A stretch of 64,000 nucleotides of DNA from contig CASDOQ010000013.1 in assembly GCA_949282345.1 (NCBI GenBank), forward strand, positions 52,668 to 116,667, in the 5' to 3' direction. The notes beneath the pieces are model-generated. The model was not told the DNA's origin. It was given only the letters and a program-made list of their open reading frames with translations, and searched no databases. The position numbers and the translations under genes are program-made. Positions 1-8,799 of the stretch are shown in pieces (within the stretch, counting starts at the first letter, position 1; every line of letters begins with the position of its first letter). The DNA comes from an uncultured bacterium (GTDB lineage Bacteria; Bacillota; Clostridia; Oscillospirales; CAG-272).

Positions 1-1994
1 ATTTCAAGGAAAAGGCTACCCGCTTCATCAGGCTCAAGCAGGGAGGGGACTGCCTCAAGAAGCGCCTGCCCGCCCGAAAGCGAAAAGGAAAATCCGACCG
101 CCTCGAAATCCGCACGGTATTCGCGGACCGTGGCCTCCTCTTCCGGAGATAGCGAAACCGAGACAGGAAGCAACAGCCCCTGCGAGGCCGTCCGCCCGAC
201 GGCAAGTTCCTCGGCGCGCAATTTTTCATACAAAATGCGTTCATGCGCGGCGTGCTTGTCGATCAGAAGAAGTTTGTCCTCGCATTCGACGAGCAAATAG
301 GTACGGAACGCCTCGCCGATCAACCGATAAACCGGCGCGCCGGGCACGGAACCCGCCCCCTCAGCGGCAGAGCGGGAGGCGATGGACGATCCGGGTGCTG
401 AAGCGGACGGCGCCGCGGAGTCAAAAATCTCGGGTTCCGGGGCGGAGTCGGCTTCCCGGAAGGTTGCCGTTTTTTCGGGAAGTCTGTATTCCGGGACGGT
501 TGCCGCCGGATTCTGCTTCCCCGCCGCCGATGCGCGGGAATCGCCTTCCGGCGAAGGGGAGAACGCCGCACGGGGATCTTCGGTACCGCTTCCGGCGGAA
601 TCGGTATTTGCCGAATGGGGAATGTCATAAGTAAGAGCAAAGGCAGGAGAAGCCACCTGCGCCGCATCGCCATGATCGACCTCTCGCTTTACCTCAGCAT
701 ACGTGCGCAGAATTTCCAGTGATTCCTCGCGGCCGAGTAGACCGGCGGGGGTGCCGGAGGAGGTTGGAACTGCGGCATTCTTTCGGATTTTTCCGGAATC
801 GGCGTGCCCGACGTCCGGCACAGCGGGTAAAGTGTCCCGGTATGCCGAGTCCGGCCGAACCCCTGCGCAAGGATCGGAATTTTTCTTTCGTCGGTCGGAC
901 GACGGAATGTCCAGCGAGATCGGCGTGGCATGCGGGACCGCCGAGCCGGGAAGCGAAAACCGCCCGGTATTCCGTCCGCCTGCCGTTTCGAGTTCCGGCC
1001 GGTAAGCGGCCGCTTCGAGTGCGCCGCGCACGGCGTGATATACGATCTCAAAAACCGGCCGCTCGTCCGAAAAACGTACCTCCAGTTTAGCCGGATGCAC
1101 ATTGACATCAACGGCTCCCGGCGGGATGGTCAGAAAAAGAGCGGAGACCGGAAATTTTCCAGGCGCGATATACGAATGAAAGCCCTGTTCCAACGCCGCC
1201 ATCACAGTCTTGCTGCGGATATACCGGCCGTTGATAAACATATTCTGCTGATTGCGGTTTCCGCGGACGTTATCGCTCCGGCCGATGAAGCCCGAGATCT
1301 CCATCCCGCCAAGGCGACCGCTGACCGGCAGGAGTTTGGCGGCGAATTCCCGCCCCTCGAGCGCATAGAGAACGCCGAGCAGATCCCCGTCCCCGGCGGT
1401 GCGGAAGCGGATCTCGCCTTCGATGATCAGTGTAAAGGAGATCTCGGGATGCGAAAGCGCCACACGCTCCGCGAGCGAAGCGGCAGCCGCCGCCTCGGTG
1501 GCGTCTTTTTTCAGGAATTTTCGTCTGGCGGGAACGTTGCCGAAAAGGTCGCGCACGAAAACGCTCGTCCCCCCCTGGCATCCGATCTCGGAGACTTCGG
1601 TGATGCGGCCGTACTCTGCGTGCATAAAGGTCCCGACGGCAGCATCCGACGGGCGGGTGACGATCTCCAGCACCGAGACCCCGGCGATCGCCGCCAATGC
1701 TTCTCCTCGGAAGCCGAGCGTGCAGATGGCATCGAGATCCCCAGCATTGCAGATTTTACTGGTGGCGTGGCGTTCCAGCGCGAGAGGCAGATCGTCCGAC
1801 TCTATTCCGCACCCGTTATCGGTGACACGGACGAGGGCCACGCCCCCGGCACGCAGTTCCGCCGTGACGGCCGTAGCGCCGGCGTCGATTGCATTCTCCA
1901 GCAGTTCCTTCAGGACGGAGGCGGGGCGGTCGACGACCTCCCCGGCCGCAATCAGATTGGCCACTTCATCCGTCAGCAGATTGATTTTTCCCAT
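1..1994 (-). CDS. mutL: DNA mismatch repair protein MutL (3' end cut by window edge)
   Basis: MutL couples mismatch recognition by MutS to strand removal. The gene reads from ATG at 1994 (SD AAAGGAG just upstream) and runs off the left edge, so the C-terminal end is missing. The N-terminal GHKL ATPase shows ELLENAIDAG, DNGCGI and GFRGEAL. A long variable linker is encoded roughly at 340-1000. The C-terminal domain then shows DKHAAHERILYE, which fits the DQHA(x)2E(x)4E endonuclease motif with Q replaced by K. By family knowledge this suggests a nicking MutL, as in bacteria without MutH. It lies 32 bp after mutS on the same strand and is probably co-transcribed with it. Confidence 0.95.
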   Translation of the reverse strand, partial: MGKINLLTDEVANLIAAGEVVDRPASVLKELLENAIDAGATAVTAELRAGGVALVRVTDNGCGIESDDLPLALERHATSKICNAGDLDAICTLGFRGEALAAIAGVSVLEIVTRPSDAAVGTFMHAEYGRITEVSEIGCQGGTSVFVRDLFGNVPARRKFLKKDATEAAAAASLAERVALSHPEISFTLIIEGEIRFRTAGDGDLLGVLYALEGREFAAKLLPVSGRLGGMEISGFIGRSDNVRGNRNQQNMFINGRYIRSKTVMAALEQGFHSYIAPGKFPVSALFLTIPPGAVDVNVHPAKLEVRFSDERPVFEIVYHAVRGALEAAAYRPELETAGGRNTGRFSLPGSAVPHATPISLDIPSSDRRKKNSDPCAGVRPDSAYRDTLPAVPDVGHADSGKIRKNAAVPTSSGTPAGLLGREESLEILRTYAEVKREVDHGDAAQVASPAFALTYDIPHSANTDSAGSGTEDPRAAFSPSPEGDSRASAAGKQNPAATVPEYRLPEKTATFREADSAPEPEIFDSAAPSASAPGSSIASRSAAEGAGSVPGAPVYRLIGEAFRTYLLVECEDKLLLIDKHAAHERILYEKLRAEELAVGRTASQGLLLPVSVSLSPEEEATVREYRADFEAVGFSFSLSGGQALLEAVPSLLEPDEAGSLFLE

Positions 1995-2026
1995 CCCCGC
2001 TCCTTTGCATAGTTTTCTTTACGTTT

Positions 2027-4648
2027 TCAGGATTTTAAGAGTTTTTTCAGTTCAAACAGCAGATTCATGGCCTCGATGGGGGTCAGCGTGTTCAGATCGG
2101 CCGCGCGGATACGGTCGGCCACCTCGCAGGCCTCGCTGTGATAGATAGCTCCCAGCATATCTTCTGCGGGAGAGGCTTGTTGCCTGACGGGTCTTTCGGG
2201 ACCGACACCGGCTTCGATCTCCGCAAGGATCTGCTTGGCGCGGCGGACGACCTCAGCTGGGACGCCGGCAAGTTTGGCCACCTCGATCCCGTAGCTTTCG
2301 TCGGCCGCGCCGCGCACGACTTTACGTAGGAAAGTAACGGTATCGCCCCGCTTCTTGGCGGTGACATTATAATTCACCACGCCTGGGAATTCCTGTTCCA
2401 TAACGGTCAGTTCATGATAATGCGTGGCAAAGAGCGTTCTGGCTCCGATCTTGCGGAAGGTATATTCCACAACCGCGCGGGCAATGGCCATGCCGTCGTA
2501 GGTGCTCGTCCCGCGCCCGACCTCGTCGTAAATGATCAAAGAACGGCGGGTTGCCCCGGCGAGGATGCCGGCCACCTCATTCATTTCCAGCATAAAGGTC
2601 GACTGCCCGGAGGCAAGGTCGTCCGATGCACCGACGCGCGTAAAGATCTTGTCCGCAATCCCCACGGTCGCCTCCCGTGCCGGGACGAAGGAGCCGATCT
2701 GTGCCATCAGCGTAATCAGGGCTACCTGCCGCATATAGGTCGACTTCCCTGCCATATTGGGCCCGGTGATGAGATACAGGCTCTCCCCGCCGACCGAAAG
2801 GTCGGTATCGTTTGGGACGAAATAACTGTCCGGCACGAATTTCTCGACCACCGGATGACGTCCGTCACGGATCATCAGTTCCGCGCCCGCATCGACCTCC
2901 GGGCGGCAGTAATTCCCGGCTGAAGCCACCTCGGCAAGCGAGAGATAGACGTCGATCTCGGCAAGACGGGCGGCCGTATCCTGCAGACGCGCGGCGGCAT
3001 CGGCAATGCGGAGCCGCACCTCGGTAAAGAGGTCGTATTCCAATGCAGCCAGTTTATCGGCCGCGCCGAGGACGGTCGACTCCATCTCCTTCAGTTCTTC
3101 GGTGATATAGCGCTCTTTGTCGGTCAACGTCTGTTTGCGGATATAGCGGTCGGGAACCTGTCCCACGCTGGCCTTGGTGACTTCTATGTAATATCCGAAT
3201 ACCTTGTTATAACCCGTGCGGAGCGTCCGGATCCCCGTGGCTTCCCTCTCCCGGGCCTCGATCTCGCGGATCCAGCCTTCCCCGTTCCCGCGGATGCCGC
3301 GTAGCCGGTCAACGTCCGAGGAATACCCCTCGCGAATGATGCCGCCCTCCCGGACGGTCAGCGGGGCATCGGGCGCAATGGCACGGCTGATGAGGTCGTA
3401 AAGATCGTCCAGCACGTCAAAACCGTCTGCCAGTTCGCATAGACGCGCGGCTTCAAGAGGCCGGATAAGTTCTAGAATAGTCGGAAGTTCCGCAATACTC
3501 TCGGCAATCGACAACAGGTCGCGCCCGTTGGCAGAGCCGTACACGGCGCGTGCCGTCAGGCGTTCGATATCCTGTACGGGCGAAAGCATTTTGCGCAGTT
3601 CGGAACGCAGAATATAGTTCCCGCACAGCTCGGCAACCGCATCCTGCCGCTTTCTGATCGGGCCGGGCTCCACCAGCGGGAGGAGAACGTAAGAGCGAAG
3701 GAGACGGGCTCCCATCGTGGTCTCGGTCTTGTCAAGCACCCATAGGAGCGAGCCGCGCTTTTCCTTGGTACGCAGATTCTCCACCAATTCGAGATTGCGC
3801 CGGGTGGCAAGATCGAGTTCCATGTACTGCCCGCCGGCATAGACGTGCAATTCGCGCATAAAGGTCGGGTCGCACTTCTGCGTTTCGCGGATATAGGCGA
3901 GCAGAGCGCCAACCGACAAAAGAAGCGCGTCGCCGTTCAGTTCTTCGGTCTTTTCCCCGAAGCAAAGAAGCGCCGCTTCCCGCGCGCCGGCTTCATCGTA
4001 AAGACGGGTCGCCCGGTCTTCGATCATCGCGTTGAAACGCTCCCGCAGAAACCCGGAAACCACCCCGGCTCTGTCGGCGGGGATGTTCATCACGGCCTCA
4101 CGCGGCGTGTAAACGGCCAACTCGTTCAGAAGGCGGGCTTCCCTCTCCGCCCCCGCAAACTGCGTGACGTGAATCTGCCCGGTGGAAATATCGGCAAACG
4201 CCGCCCCGATGGCGGTATCGGTATAGCAGAGCGCACAGAGGTAATTGTTGCGCCTGCCGTCCAGAAGACTGCCGTCGGTCACGGTGCCGGGGGTGACGAT
4301 CCGCACGACCTCACGCTTGACGAGCCCGGTCGCCTTGGCGGGATCCTCAGTTTGCTCGCAGACCGCCACACGGTAGCCGTGCTCGACCAGCATTCCGATA
4401 TACACGTCGGCTTTATGGAAAGGAACGCCGCACATGGCCGCGCGGTTCCCGTCCCCGCAATCGCGCCCGGTCAGTGTCAATTCCAACACGCGGGAAGCGA
4501 TCACCGCATCCTCGAAAAAACACTCGAAAAAATCCCCAAGGCGGTATAAAAGGATATACCCCTCGTACTCCGCCTTAGTGGCCAGATACTGGCGCATCAT
4601 CGGTGTCGGATCGTGAAGATCCGCCGCCCGGGTAAAGACCTCTCCCAT
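2027..4648 (-). CDS. mutS: DNA mismatch repair protein MutS
   Basis: MutS recognises mismatches and is an ABC-type ATPase. From ATG 4648 the product is 873 residues, normal for the family. The mismatch-binding Phe-x-Glu is F40-x-E42 in GDFFECFF. The Walker A motif GPNMAGKST is near residue 630, followed by DEVGRGTSTYDG and the helix-turn-helix tail. The frame is open further upstream to 4708, but that stretch overlaps the end of ylbF and lacks family similarity. The start at 4648 is 1 nt after the ylbF stop, which suggests translational coupling. It sits in a miaB-ylbF-mutS-mutL cluster like that of Bacillus. Confidence 0.97.
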   Translation of the reverse strand: MGEVFTRAADLHDPTPMMRQYLATKAEYEGYILLYRLGDFFECFFEDAVIASRVLELTLTGRDCGDGNRAAMCGVPFHKADVYIGMLVEHGYRVAVCEQTEDPAKATGLVKREVVRIVTPGTVTDGSLLDGRRNNYLCALCYTDTAIGAAFADISTGQIHVTQFAGAEREARLLNELAVYTPREAVMNIPADRAGVVSGFLRERFNAMIEDRATRLYDEAGAREAALLCFGEKTEELNGDALLLSVGALLAYIRETQKCDPTFMRELHVYAGGQYMELDLATRRNLELVENLRTKEKRGSLLWVLDKTETTMGARLLRSYVLLPLVEPGPIRKRQDAVAELCGNYILRSELRKMLSPVQDIERLTARAVYGSANGRDLLSIAESIAELPTILELIRPLEAARLCELADGFDVLDDLYDLISRAIAPDAPLTVREGGIIREGYSSDVDRLRGIRGNGEGWIREIEAREREATGIRTLRTGYNKVFGYYIEVTKASVGQVPDRYIRKQTLTDKERYITEELKEMESTVLGAADKLAALEYDLFTEVRLRIADAAARLQDTAARLAEIDVYLSLAEVASAGNYCRPEVDAGAELMIRDGRHPVVEKFVPDSYFVPNDTDLSVGGESLYLITGPNMAGKSTYMRQVALITLMAQIGSFVPAREATVGIADKIFTRVGASDDLASGQSTFMLEMNEVAGILAGATRRSLIIYDEVGRGTSTYDGMAIARAVVEYTFRKIGARTLFATHYHELTVMEQEFPGVVNYNVTAKKRGDTVTFLRKVVRGAADESYGIEVAKLAGVPAEVVRRAKQILAEIEAGVGPERPVRQQASPAEDMLGAIYHSEACEVADRIRAADLNTLTPIEAMNLLFELKKLLKS

Positions 4649-4649
4649 T

Positions 4650-5048
4650 TCAGTGACCGCAACCGCCGCAGGTGGAGCAGTCGTGCGTGCACCCGTCCGG
4701 CAGTTCACCGAAAGCGTAGAAGGAAATATCGCGGTTCACCTGCTCCATCAGGGCGTTGACAGCCGCCTGCGCTTCTTCAAGCGCGACGTAAGCCTCATGG
4801 GCGCGGATCTTTTCCGCCAGTTCGGCAACGCGGGCGTTCATTTTTTCCGCCGCCGCATCCTCCTCGGCCGTCGTGTCGGTCTTTGCGTAGAGTTCTCCGA
4901 GCAGGGTGCGCTCCGCCCGGTATTCTCCGAGCAGTTCGGAAAGTTCCGCATTCTGATCGTACGCGCGCTTGGCGGCGTTAAAGGCCGCCACGTTTGCCTC
5001 TTCCGCCAACGCCAGACCGAGTTGTCTGGTTGCTTCTTTCACCGTCAT
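4650..5048 (-). CDS. YlbF/YmcA family RNase Y regulator-like protein
   Basis: A 132-residue, mostly helical protein of the Com_YlbF family. In Bacillus, YlbF, YmcA and YaaT form a complex that tunes RNase Y-dependent mRNA processing and carries iron-sulfur clusters. Here the helical body is followed by a short cysteine-rich tail, CTHDCSTCGGCGH, with four Cys and two His that could bind metal or a cluster. The position between miaB and mutS matches ymcA in Bacillus, so YmcA or YlbF are equally possible names. Its TGA lies 1 nt before the mutS ATG. Confidence 0.85.
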   Translation of the reverse strand: MTVKEATRQLGLALAEEANVAAFNAAKRAYDQNAELSELLGEYRAERTLLGELYAKTDTTAEEDAAAEKMNARVAELAEKIRAHEAYVALEEAQAAVNALMEQVNRDISFYAFGELPDGCTHDCSTCGGCGH

Positions 5049-5101
5049 GTTCTTTCTCTCTTTCTCTTCTTTTCTTATTTCGTTTTTTGTATCCCGCCTG
5101 C

Positions 5102-6505
5102 TTATTTGCCCGGTTCCCGGGCGGGAACGCCGTACATGGCGTATGCATCCGCGCGTTCGATCCTGACGTCGAGGAACTCTCCGACTGCCGAGGCGGGGGA
5201 CGGGAAATGCACAAGTTTTCCTCCTCCCGTCCTGCCGGTAAGCATGGCCGGGTCGGTCTTGGAGATCTCCTCTGCCAGCACGCGGACGGTCTTTCCTTCA
5301 TAGCCTTTGCCGATCTCGGAGGCGATATCGGTTTGTAATGCAAGAAGACGACGCATCCGCTCTCCCTTGATCTCGGCGTCTACCTGTCCCTCATAACCGG
5401 CGGCCGGCGTTCCCCGCCGCGGAGAATACAGGAAGGAGTAGACCATGTCAAACCGGATCTCCCGGAGAGCGCGGAGCGTTTCGGAAAAGTCGGCCTCCGT
5501 CTCCCCGGGGAAGCCGACGATGATATCGCTCGTCAGAACGATGCCGGGGCGGGCCTCGCGCAGTTTGCGGACGGTCTCGCGGTAGCGTTGCATATCGTAA
5601 CGGCGGTTCATGGCGCGAAGGACGGCATCACTCCCCGACTGGAGCGGAAGATGAAAGGCCGGGGCGATCTTTTCGTTTTCTCCGATCACGCCGACAAGAT
5701 CATCTGATACGTCTTTCGGATGACTGGTCATGAACCGAAGGCGAAAATCTCCCGGCAAGGCCGCAAGGCGCGCAAGCAGGGCGGCAAAATCGCAGTCTCC
5801 GCGATAGGAATTGACATTCTGCCCGAGGAGCGTGATATCCCGGTATCCGGCGGCGATCATTTCCTCCGCCTCCCGGACGATATCGGCCGAGGCGCGGCTC
5901 CGCTCCCTCCCCCGGACATAGGGGACGATGCAATAGGAGCAGAAATTGTTGCATCCGTACATAATGCTGAGCCATCCGAGCGGCCCGCGGCGCCGCAGCG
6001 GCGCAATTCCCTCCCGGATCGGCGGATTGGCCTCTCCGACAAAGAAACTCCTCTTCCCGAGGAAGAGACGGGTCCCGATCGCCTCCGCCATACGTGAAAG
6101 ACTTGAAGGATCAAGAGAAAAATCCACGTACGGATAACTTTTTTTCAGCTGTTCGATCCGATGGCTCTGCGCCGGCATACAGCCGCATACGCCGATCAGA
6201 AGGCCGCGATCCTCCGCCTTTCTCCGACCGAATCCGCCGATGACCGAAAGCACCTTTTGCTCCGCGTGCTCCCGGATAGCGCAGGTATTCACGAGGATCA
6301 GCCCCGCCTCCTCCGGGTCATCGGTCGGGGAAAAGCCGAGGGTGGAGGCAAGCCCGAGCAGTTTCTCGCTGTCGGCCTCGTTCTGCTGACAGCCGAAGGT
6401 GAGTACCGTGACCCCGGTGGGCAATCCGGCGGCAGAACGCGACAGCACGTATTCTTTTATTCTCTCTTCAACATTTTCCGGTGCCGTCCGGCTGCCGTTC
6501 TCCAT
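5102..6505 (-). CDS. miaB: tRNA-2-methylthio-N6-dimethylallyladenosine synthase MiaB
   Basis: A radical-SAM methylthiotransferase that converts i6A37 to ms2i6A37 in tRNAs reading UNN codons. The 467-residue product has the N-terminal UPF0004 domain with cluster cysteines C39 (TFGCQQN), C75 (NTCAIRE) and C109. The radical-SAM CxxxCxxC is C185, C189 and C192 in YGCNNFCSYC. A C-terminal TRAM-type RNA-binding region follows (VRVLAEEISKTD onward). It is the first gene of the miaB-ylbF-mutS-mutL cluster and has a good promoter at 6545-6573. Length and motif spacing are normal. Confidence 0.96.
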   Translation of the reverse strand: MENGSRTAPENVEERIKEYVLSRSAAGLPTGVTVLTFGCQQNEADSEKLLGLASTLGFSPTDDPEEAGLILVNTCAIREHAEQKVLSVIGGFGRRKAEDRGLLIGVCGCMPAQSHRIEQLKKSYPYVDFSLDPSSLSRMAEAIGTRLFLGKRSFFVGEANPPIREGIAPLRRRGPLGWLSIMYGCNNFCSYCIVPYVRGRERSRASADIVREAEEMIAAGYRDITLLGQNVNSYRGDCDFAALLARLAALPGDFRLRFMTSHPKDVSDDLVGVIGENEKIAPAFHLPLQSGSDAVLRAMNRRYDMQRYRETVRKLREARPGIVLTSDIIVGFPGETEADFSETLRALREIRFDMVYSFLYSPRRGTPAAGYEGQVDAEIKGERMRRLLALQTDIASEIGKGYEGKTVRVLAEEISKTDPAMLTGRTGGGKLVHFPSPASAVGEFLDVRIERADAYAMYGVPAREPGK

Positions 6506-6544
6506 AAGGCGCTCCCCCGAATATTTTCGTATAGTTTATATTTA

Positions 6545-6573
6545 TATATACCATACGGGAAAGCGAAAATCAA
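6545..6573 (-). promoter_or_regulatory. Sigma-A promoter for miaB operon
   Basis: Read on the minus strand: -35 TTGATT, 17 bp, -10 TATATA. The expected start is about 35 nt upstream of the miaB ATG, in an otherwise A+T-rich patch. Confidence 0.7.
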
Positions 6574-6644
6574 GAGGCGTTTTCGGTTTTTCTCTTTTCG
6601 TCTCTCTGCGCCGATTCCGGCCCAGGCCTTCGCCATCCCGAAGG

Positions 6645-6747
6645 ATCGGGCGGGAAAAAGTCGGCGGCGGGAAAAAGCCGGTGGCGGGAAAAAGCCGGCG
6701 GCGGGAAAGCCGACGGCAGGAGAAAGCCCGTGCGGGAGGAAAGGACG
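6645..6747. repeat. Imperfect 17-bp tandem repeats between murC and miaB
   Basis: About six degenerate copies of a 17-bp unit (core GGCGGGAAAAAGCCGG) fill much of the 302-bp spacer 6506-6807. One copy is 2 bp shorter. No SD-linked ORF with family similarity covers them, and no clear rho-independent terminator was seen. The rest of the spacer holds only the miaB promoter. Confidence 0.75.
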
Positions 6748-6807
6748 GAAAAAGCAGGCCGGAAAAGCGGTAAACAACCGTGCGCCGCCCTCCGGGGGGA
6801 TCAGACC

Positions 6808-8205
6808 TCAGGAAGGGAAAGCAAGTTCGCCGCAGAAGATGCGGGAGCCTATATCGCCCGCCCCCATCACGACGACCGTATCGCCCGGTCTTGCCTGTTC
6901 CCGTACCCATACTGCGGCTTCCTCCGGCGTCGGGATATACCGGGCATTCCCGCCGACGGCCGCGGCCAGCGAACGGCTCTCTATCCCGCGCGGATTTTCC
7001 TCCCGGGCGGCATAGATATCGACCAGGACGACGCTGTCTGCCAGCCGGAGCGCCGCGGCAAGCCCCGGAAAAAGTTCGGCCGTGCGGGTGTAGGTGTGCG
7101 GCTGATAAATACAGAAAAGTCTCCCTTCTCCCCGGAGAGCCGAGAGAGACGCAGTAATTTCGGTCGGATGATGTGCATAATCATCGTAATAGATCACGCC
7201 GTCAAGTTCTCCGCGCCGTTCCAGACGACGCCCCACCCCGCGGAAAGAGGAAAGCGCCGCCATAACAGCCCGGCTCTCCGCTCCTGCCTCCAGCGCGGCC
7301 GCGGCCGCCGCAAGCGCGTTCAGAATATTGTGTCGGCCGGGAACGCGGAGCCGCACGCGACCGACAACCTCCCCGCGCAGATTCAGCGTAAATTCCGCTC
7401 CGCCGAAAAAGCGTTGTATCTCTCCCGCCGAAACGTCCGCCCGGCCGATGCCGAAAGTCGTGACGGGGACCGCCAGCCCCTCCGCCGCGCGCCGCGCGCC
7501 TTCATCTTCCGCGGAAACGACGGCGGAGCGAACCGAAGGAAGCGACAGATATGCGCGGAAGGAAGAAATCGTTTCGGTAAGATCCCGGAAATAATCGGGA
7601 TGCTCCCATTCGGCATTCGTCACCACCGCCACCGTAGGAGAAAACGAGAGAAAGGAATCGTAGTATTCGCAGGCCTCAAAAACGAAAAATTCGCGCCCTC
7701 CGCGCCGGTACCCGTCGTGAGCCGGCGGGAGTTCCGCCCCCACGGCGGCGGTCGGATCTCTCCCGGCTTCGGCAAGGGCGGCGCTGCACATGGCGCTCAC
7801 TGTGCTTTTTCCGTGCGTGCCGGCAATACCGATCCGCTCCCGGTAGTCCTGCATCAGAAACCCGAGGAAATCCGCCCGGGAAACGAGCGGGATTCCAAGG
7901 CGGAGAGCCGTGCGGTATTCGGGATGATTTTTTTTCACGGCGATTGAATAAACCACCATATCCGCGTCTATAATAGGACTGTTCGCGGCAGGCGGAAAGA
8001 CGGGAATTCCCGCAAGCGAGAGTGCAATCGCCCCCTCGGCGCGGGCCGCATCCGATCCGCTGACCAGATAGCCGCGCTCCGCGCTCATCCGGGCCAGAAC
8101 GCGCATACTCACCCCTCCGATCCCAATAAAATAGATCTTCCTCACTTTCCGCATCATGCGGGTCATTTTTCCAGAACGGGTGTAAACGGTATTTTCAGTA
8201 GCCAT
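6808..8205 (-). CDS. murC: UDP-N-acetylmuramate--L-alanine ligase MurC
   Basis: MurC is the cytoplasmic ligase that adds L-Ala to UDP-MurNAc in peptidoglycan precursor synthesis. The 465-residue product has a Rossmann start (FIGIGGVSMRVLA), the Mur-ligase ATP loop GTHGKST, central-domain FEACEYYDSF and NAEWEHPDYF, and YDDYAHHPTE in the C-terminal domain. The ATG at 8205 has a strong SD (GGGAGG), so it is preferred over internal Met codons at residues 14 and 17. It is monocistronic here, divergent from spoVG, and 302 bp from miaB. Confidence 0.96.
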   Translation of the reverse strand: MATENTVYTRSGKMTRMMRKVRKIYFIGIGGVSMRVLARMSAERGYLVSGSDAARAEGAIALSLAGIPVFPPAANSPIIDADMVVYSIAVKKNHPEYRTALRLGIPLVSRADFLGFLMQDYRERIGIAGTHGKSTVSAMCSAALAEAGRDPTAAVGAELPPAHDGYRRGGREFFVFEACEYYDSFLSFSPTVAVVTNAEWEHPDYFRDLTETISSFRAYLSLPSVRSAVVSAEDEGARRAAEGLAVPVTTFGIGRADVSAGEIQRFFGGAEFTLNLRGEVVGRVRLRVPGRHNILNALAAAAAALEAGAESRAVMAALSSFRGVGRRLERRGELDGVIYYDDYAHHPTEITASLSALRGEGRLFCIYQPHTYTRTAELFPGLAAALRLADSVVLVDIYAAREENPRGIESRSLAAAVGGNARYIPTPEEAAVWVREQARPGDTVVVMGAGDIGSRIFCGELAFPS

Positions 8206-8263
8206 GCCTTCCCTCCCGACGATCAGTTCTTTTGTGACAGGATAAAACTCATTTTCCTTCTTC

Positions 8264-8291
8264 TACATATATTTTTTTATATTCTTGTAAA
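8264..8291 (-). promoter_or_regulatory. Possible murC promoter
   Basis: Minus strand: TTTACA, 16 bp, TATGTA in the divergent murC/spoVG spacer. The -10 is weak. Confidence 0.4.
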
Positions 8292-8310
8292 GTCTTGTTC
8301 CTAATCCGTT

Positions 8311-8340
8311 TTTACTGCGTTAACAAATGAAAACTATAAT
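8311..8340 (+). promoter_or_regulatory. Promoter for spoVG
   Basis: TTTACT, 18 bp, TATAAT. The transcript would start about 50 nt before the SpoVG ATG. Confidence 0.65.
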
Positions 8341-8395
8341 GAAAACAGAAGACGAAATCTCAGCTTTTATGAAGCTTTTAAGAAAGGAAGAGCCC

Positions 8396-8713
8396 ATGCA
8401 GATCACAGACATCAAAATCAGAAAATTTTTTGACGAAGGCCCGATGAAAGCCGTCGTTTCGGTAACCTTTGACGACGCACTCGCCGTTCACGACATCAAA
8501 GTGATCTATGCGCGTGAACGCTACTTTATCGTGATGCCCTCCCGCAAGAATCCCGACGGAACCTTCCGCGATATCGTCCATCCCATCAACGCACAGTTCC
8601 GCGCGGAATTGGAAAACGCGGTCATTGACGCCTACAACGTACAGTTGATCGCTTATCAGGAAAACGAGGAAGCCGAAAAAGCCGCCGAGCATCACGCCGA
8701 CGTTCTCTTTTAA
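8396..8713 (+). CDS. spoVG: Septation/RNA-binding regulator SpoVG
   Basis: A 105-residue SpoVG-family protein, named for a sporulation and septation phenotype in Bacillus and shown in other Firmicutes to bind nucleic acid. It opens with MQITDIKIRKF and contains KAVVSVTFDDALAVHDIKV and FIVMPSRKN, all typical. The ATG at 8396 follows an AGGAAG SD and matches the family length. The frame is open back to 8327, but that extension has no family similarity. The gene is widespread in non-sporulating Firmicutes, so it does not prove sporulation. It has its own promoter and terminator. Confidence 0.95.
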   Translation: MQITDIKIRKFFDEGPMKAVVSVTFDDALAVHDIKVIYARERYFIVMPSRKNPDGTFRDIVHPINAQFRAELENAVIDAYNVQLIAYQENEEAEKAAEHHADVLF

Positions 8714-8754
8714 GTTCCCGGCTCCCACACAAACCTCAGCGACACAGTTTCACC

Positions 8755-8787
8755 GCCCCCACGGTCCCGACACCGCGGGGGCTTTTT
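8755..8787 (+). terminator. Rho-independent terminator after spoVG
   Basis: GCCCCCACGG at 8755-8764 pairs with CCGCGGGGGC at 8773-8782 (one mismatch), followed by T5. It separates spoVG from the glycosyltransferase-CsaB gene. Confidence 0.85.
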
Positions 8788-8799
8788 CACGGAGTACGC

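Noticed and set aside
4649..4708. 20-codon upstream extension of mutS
   Set aside because: Overlaps the conserved end of ylbF in another frame and lacks MutS similarity; the ATG at 4648 gives the normal N-terminus.
6645..6747. CRISPR array
   Set aside because: The repeats are contiguous 17-bp units without spacers, and no cas gene is near.
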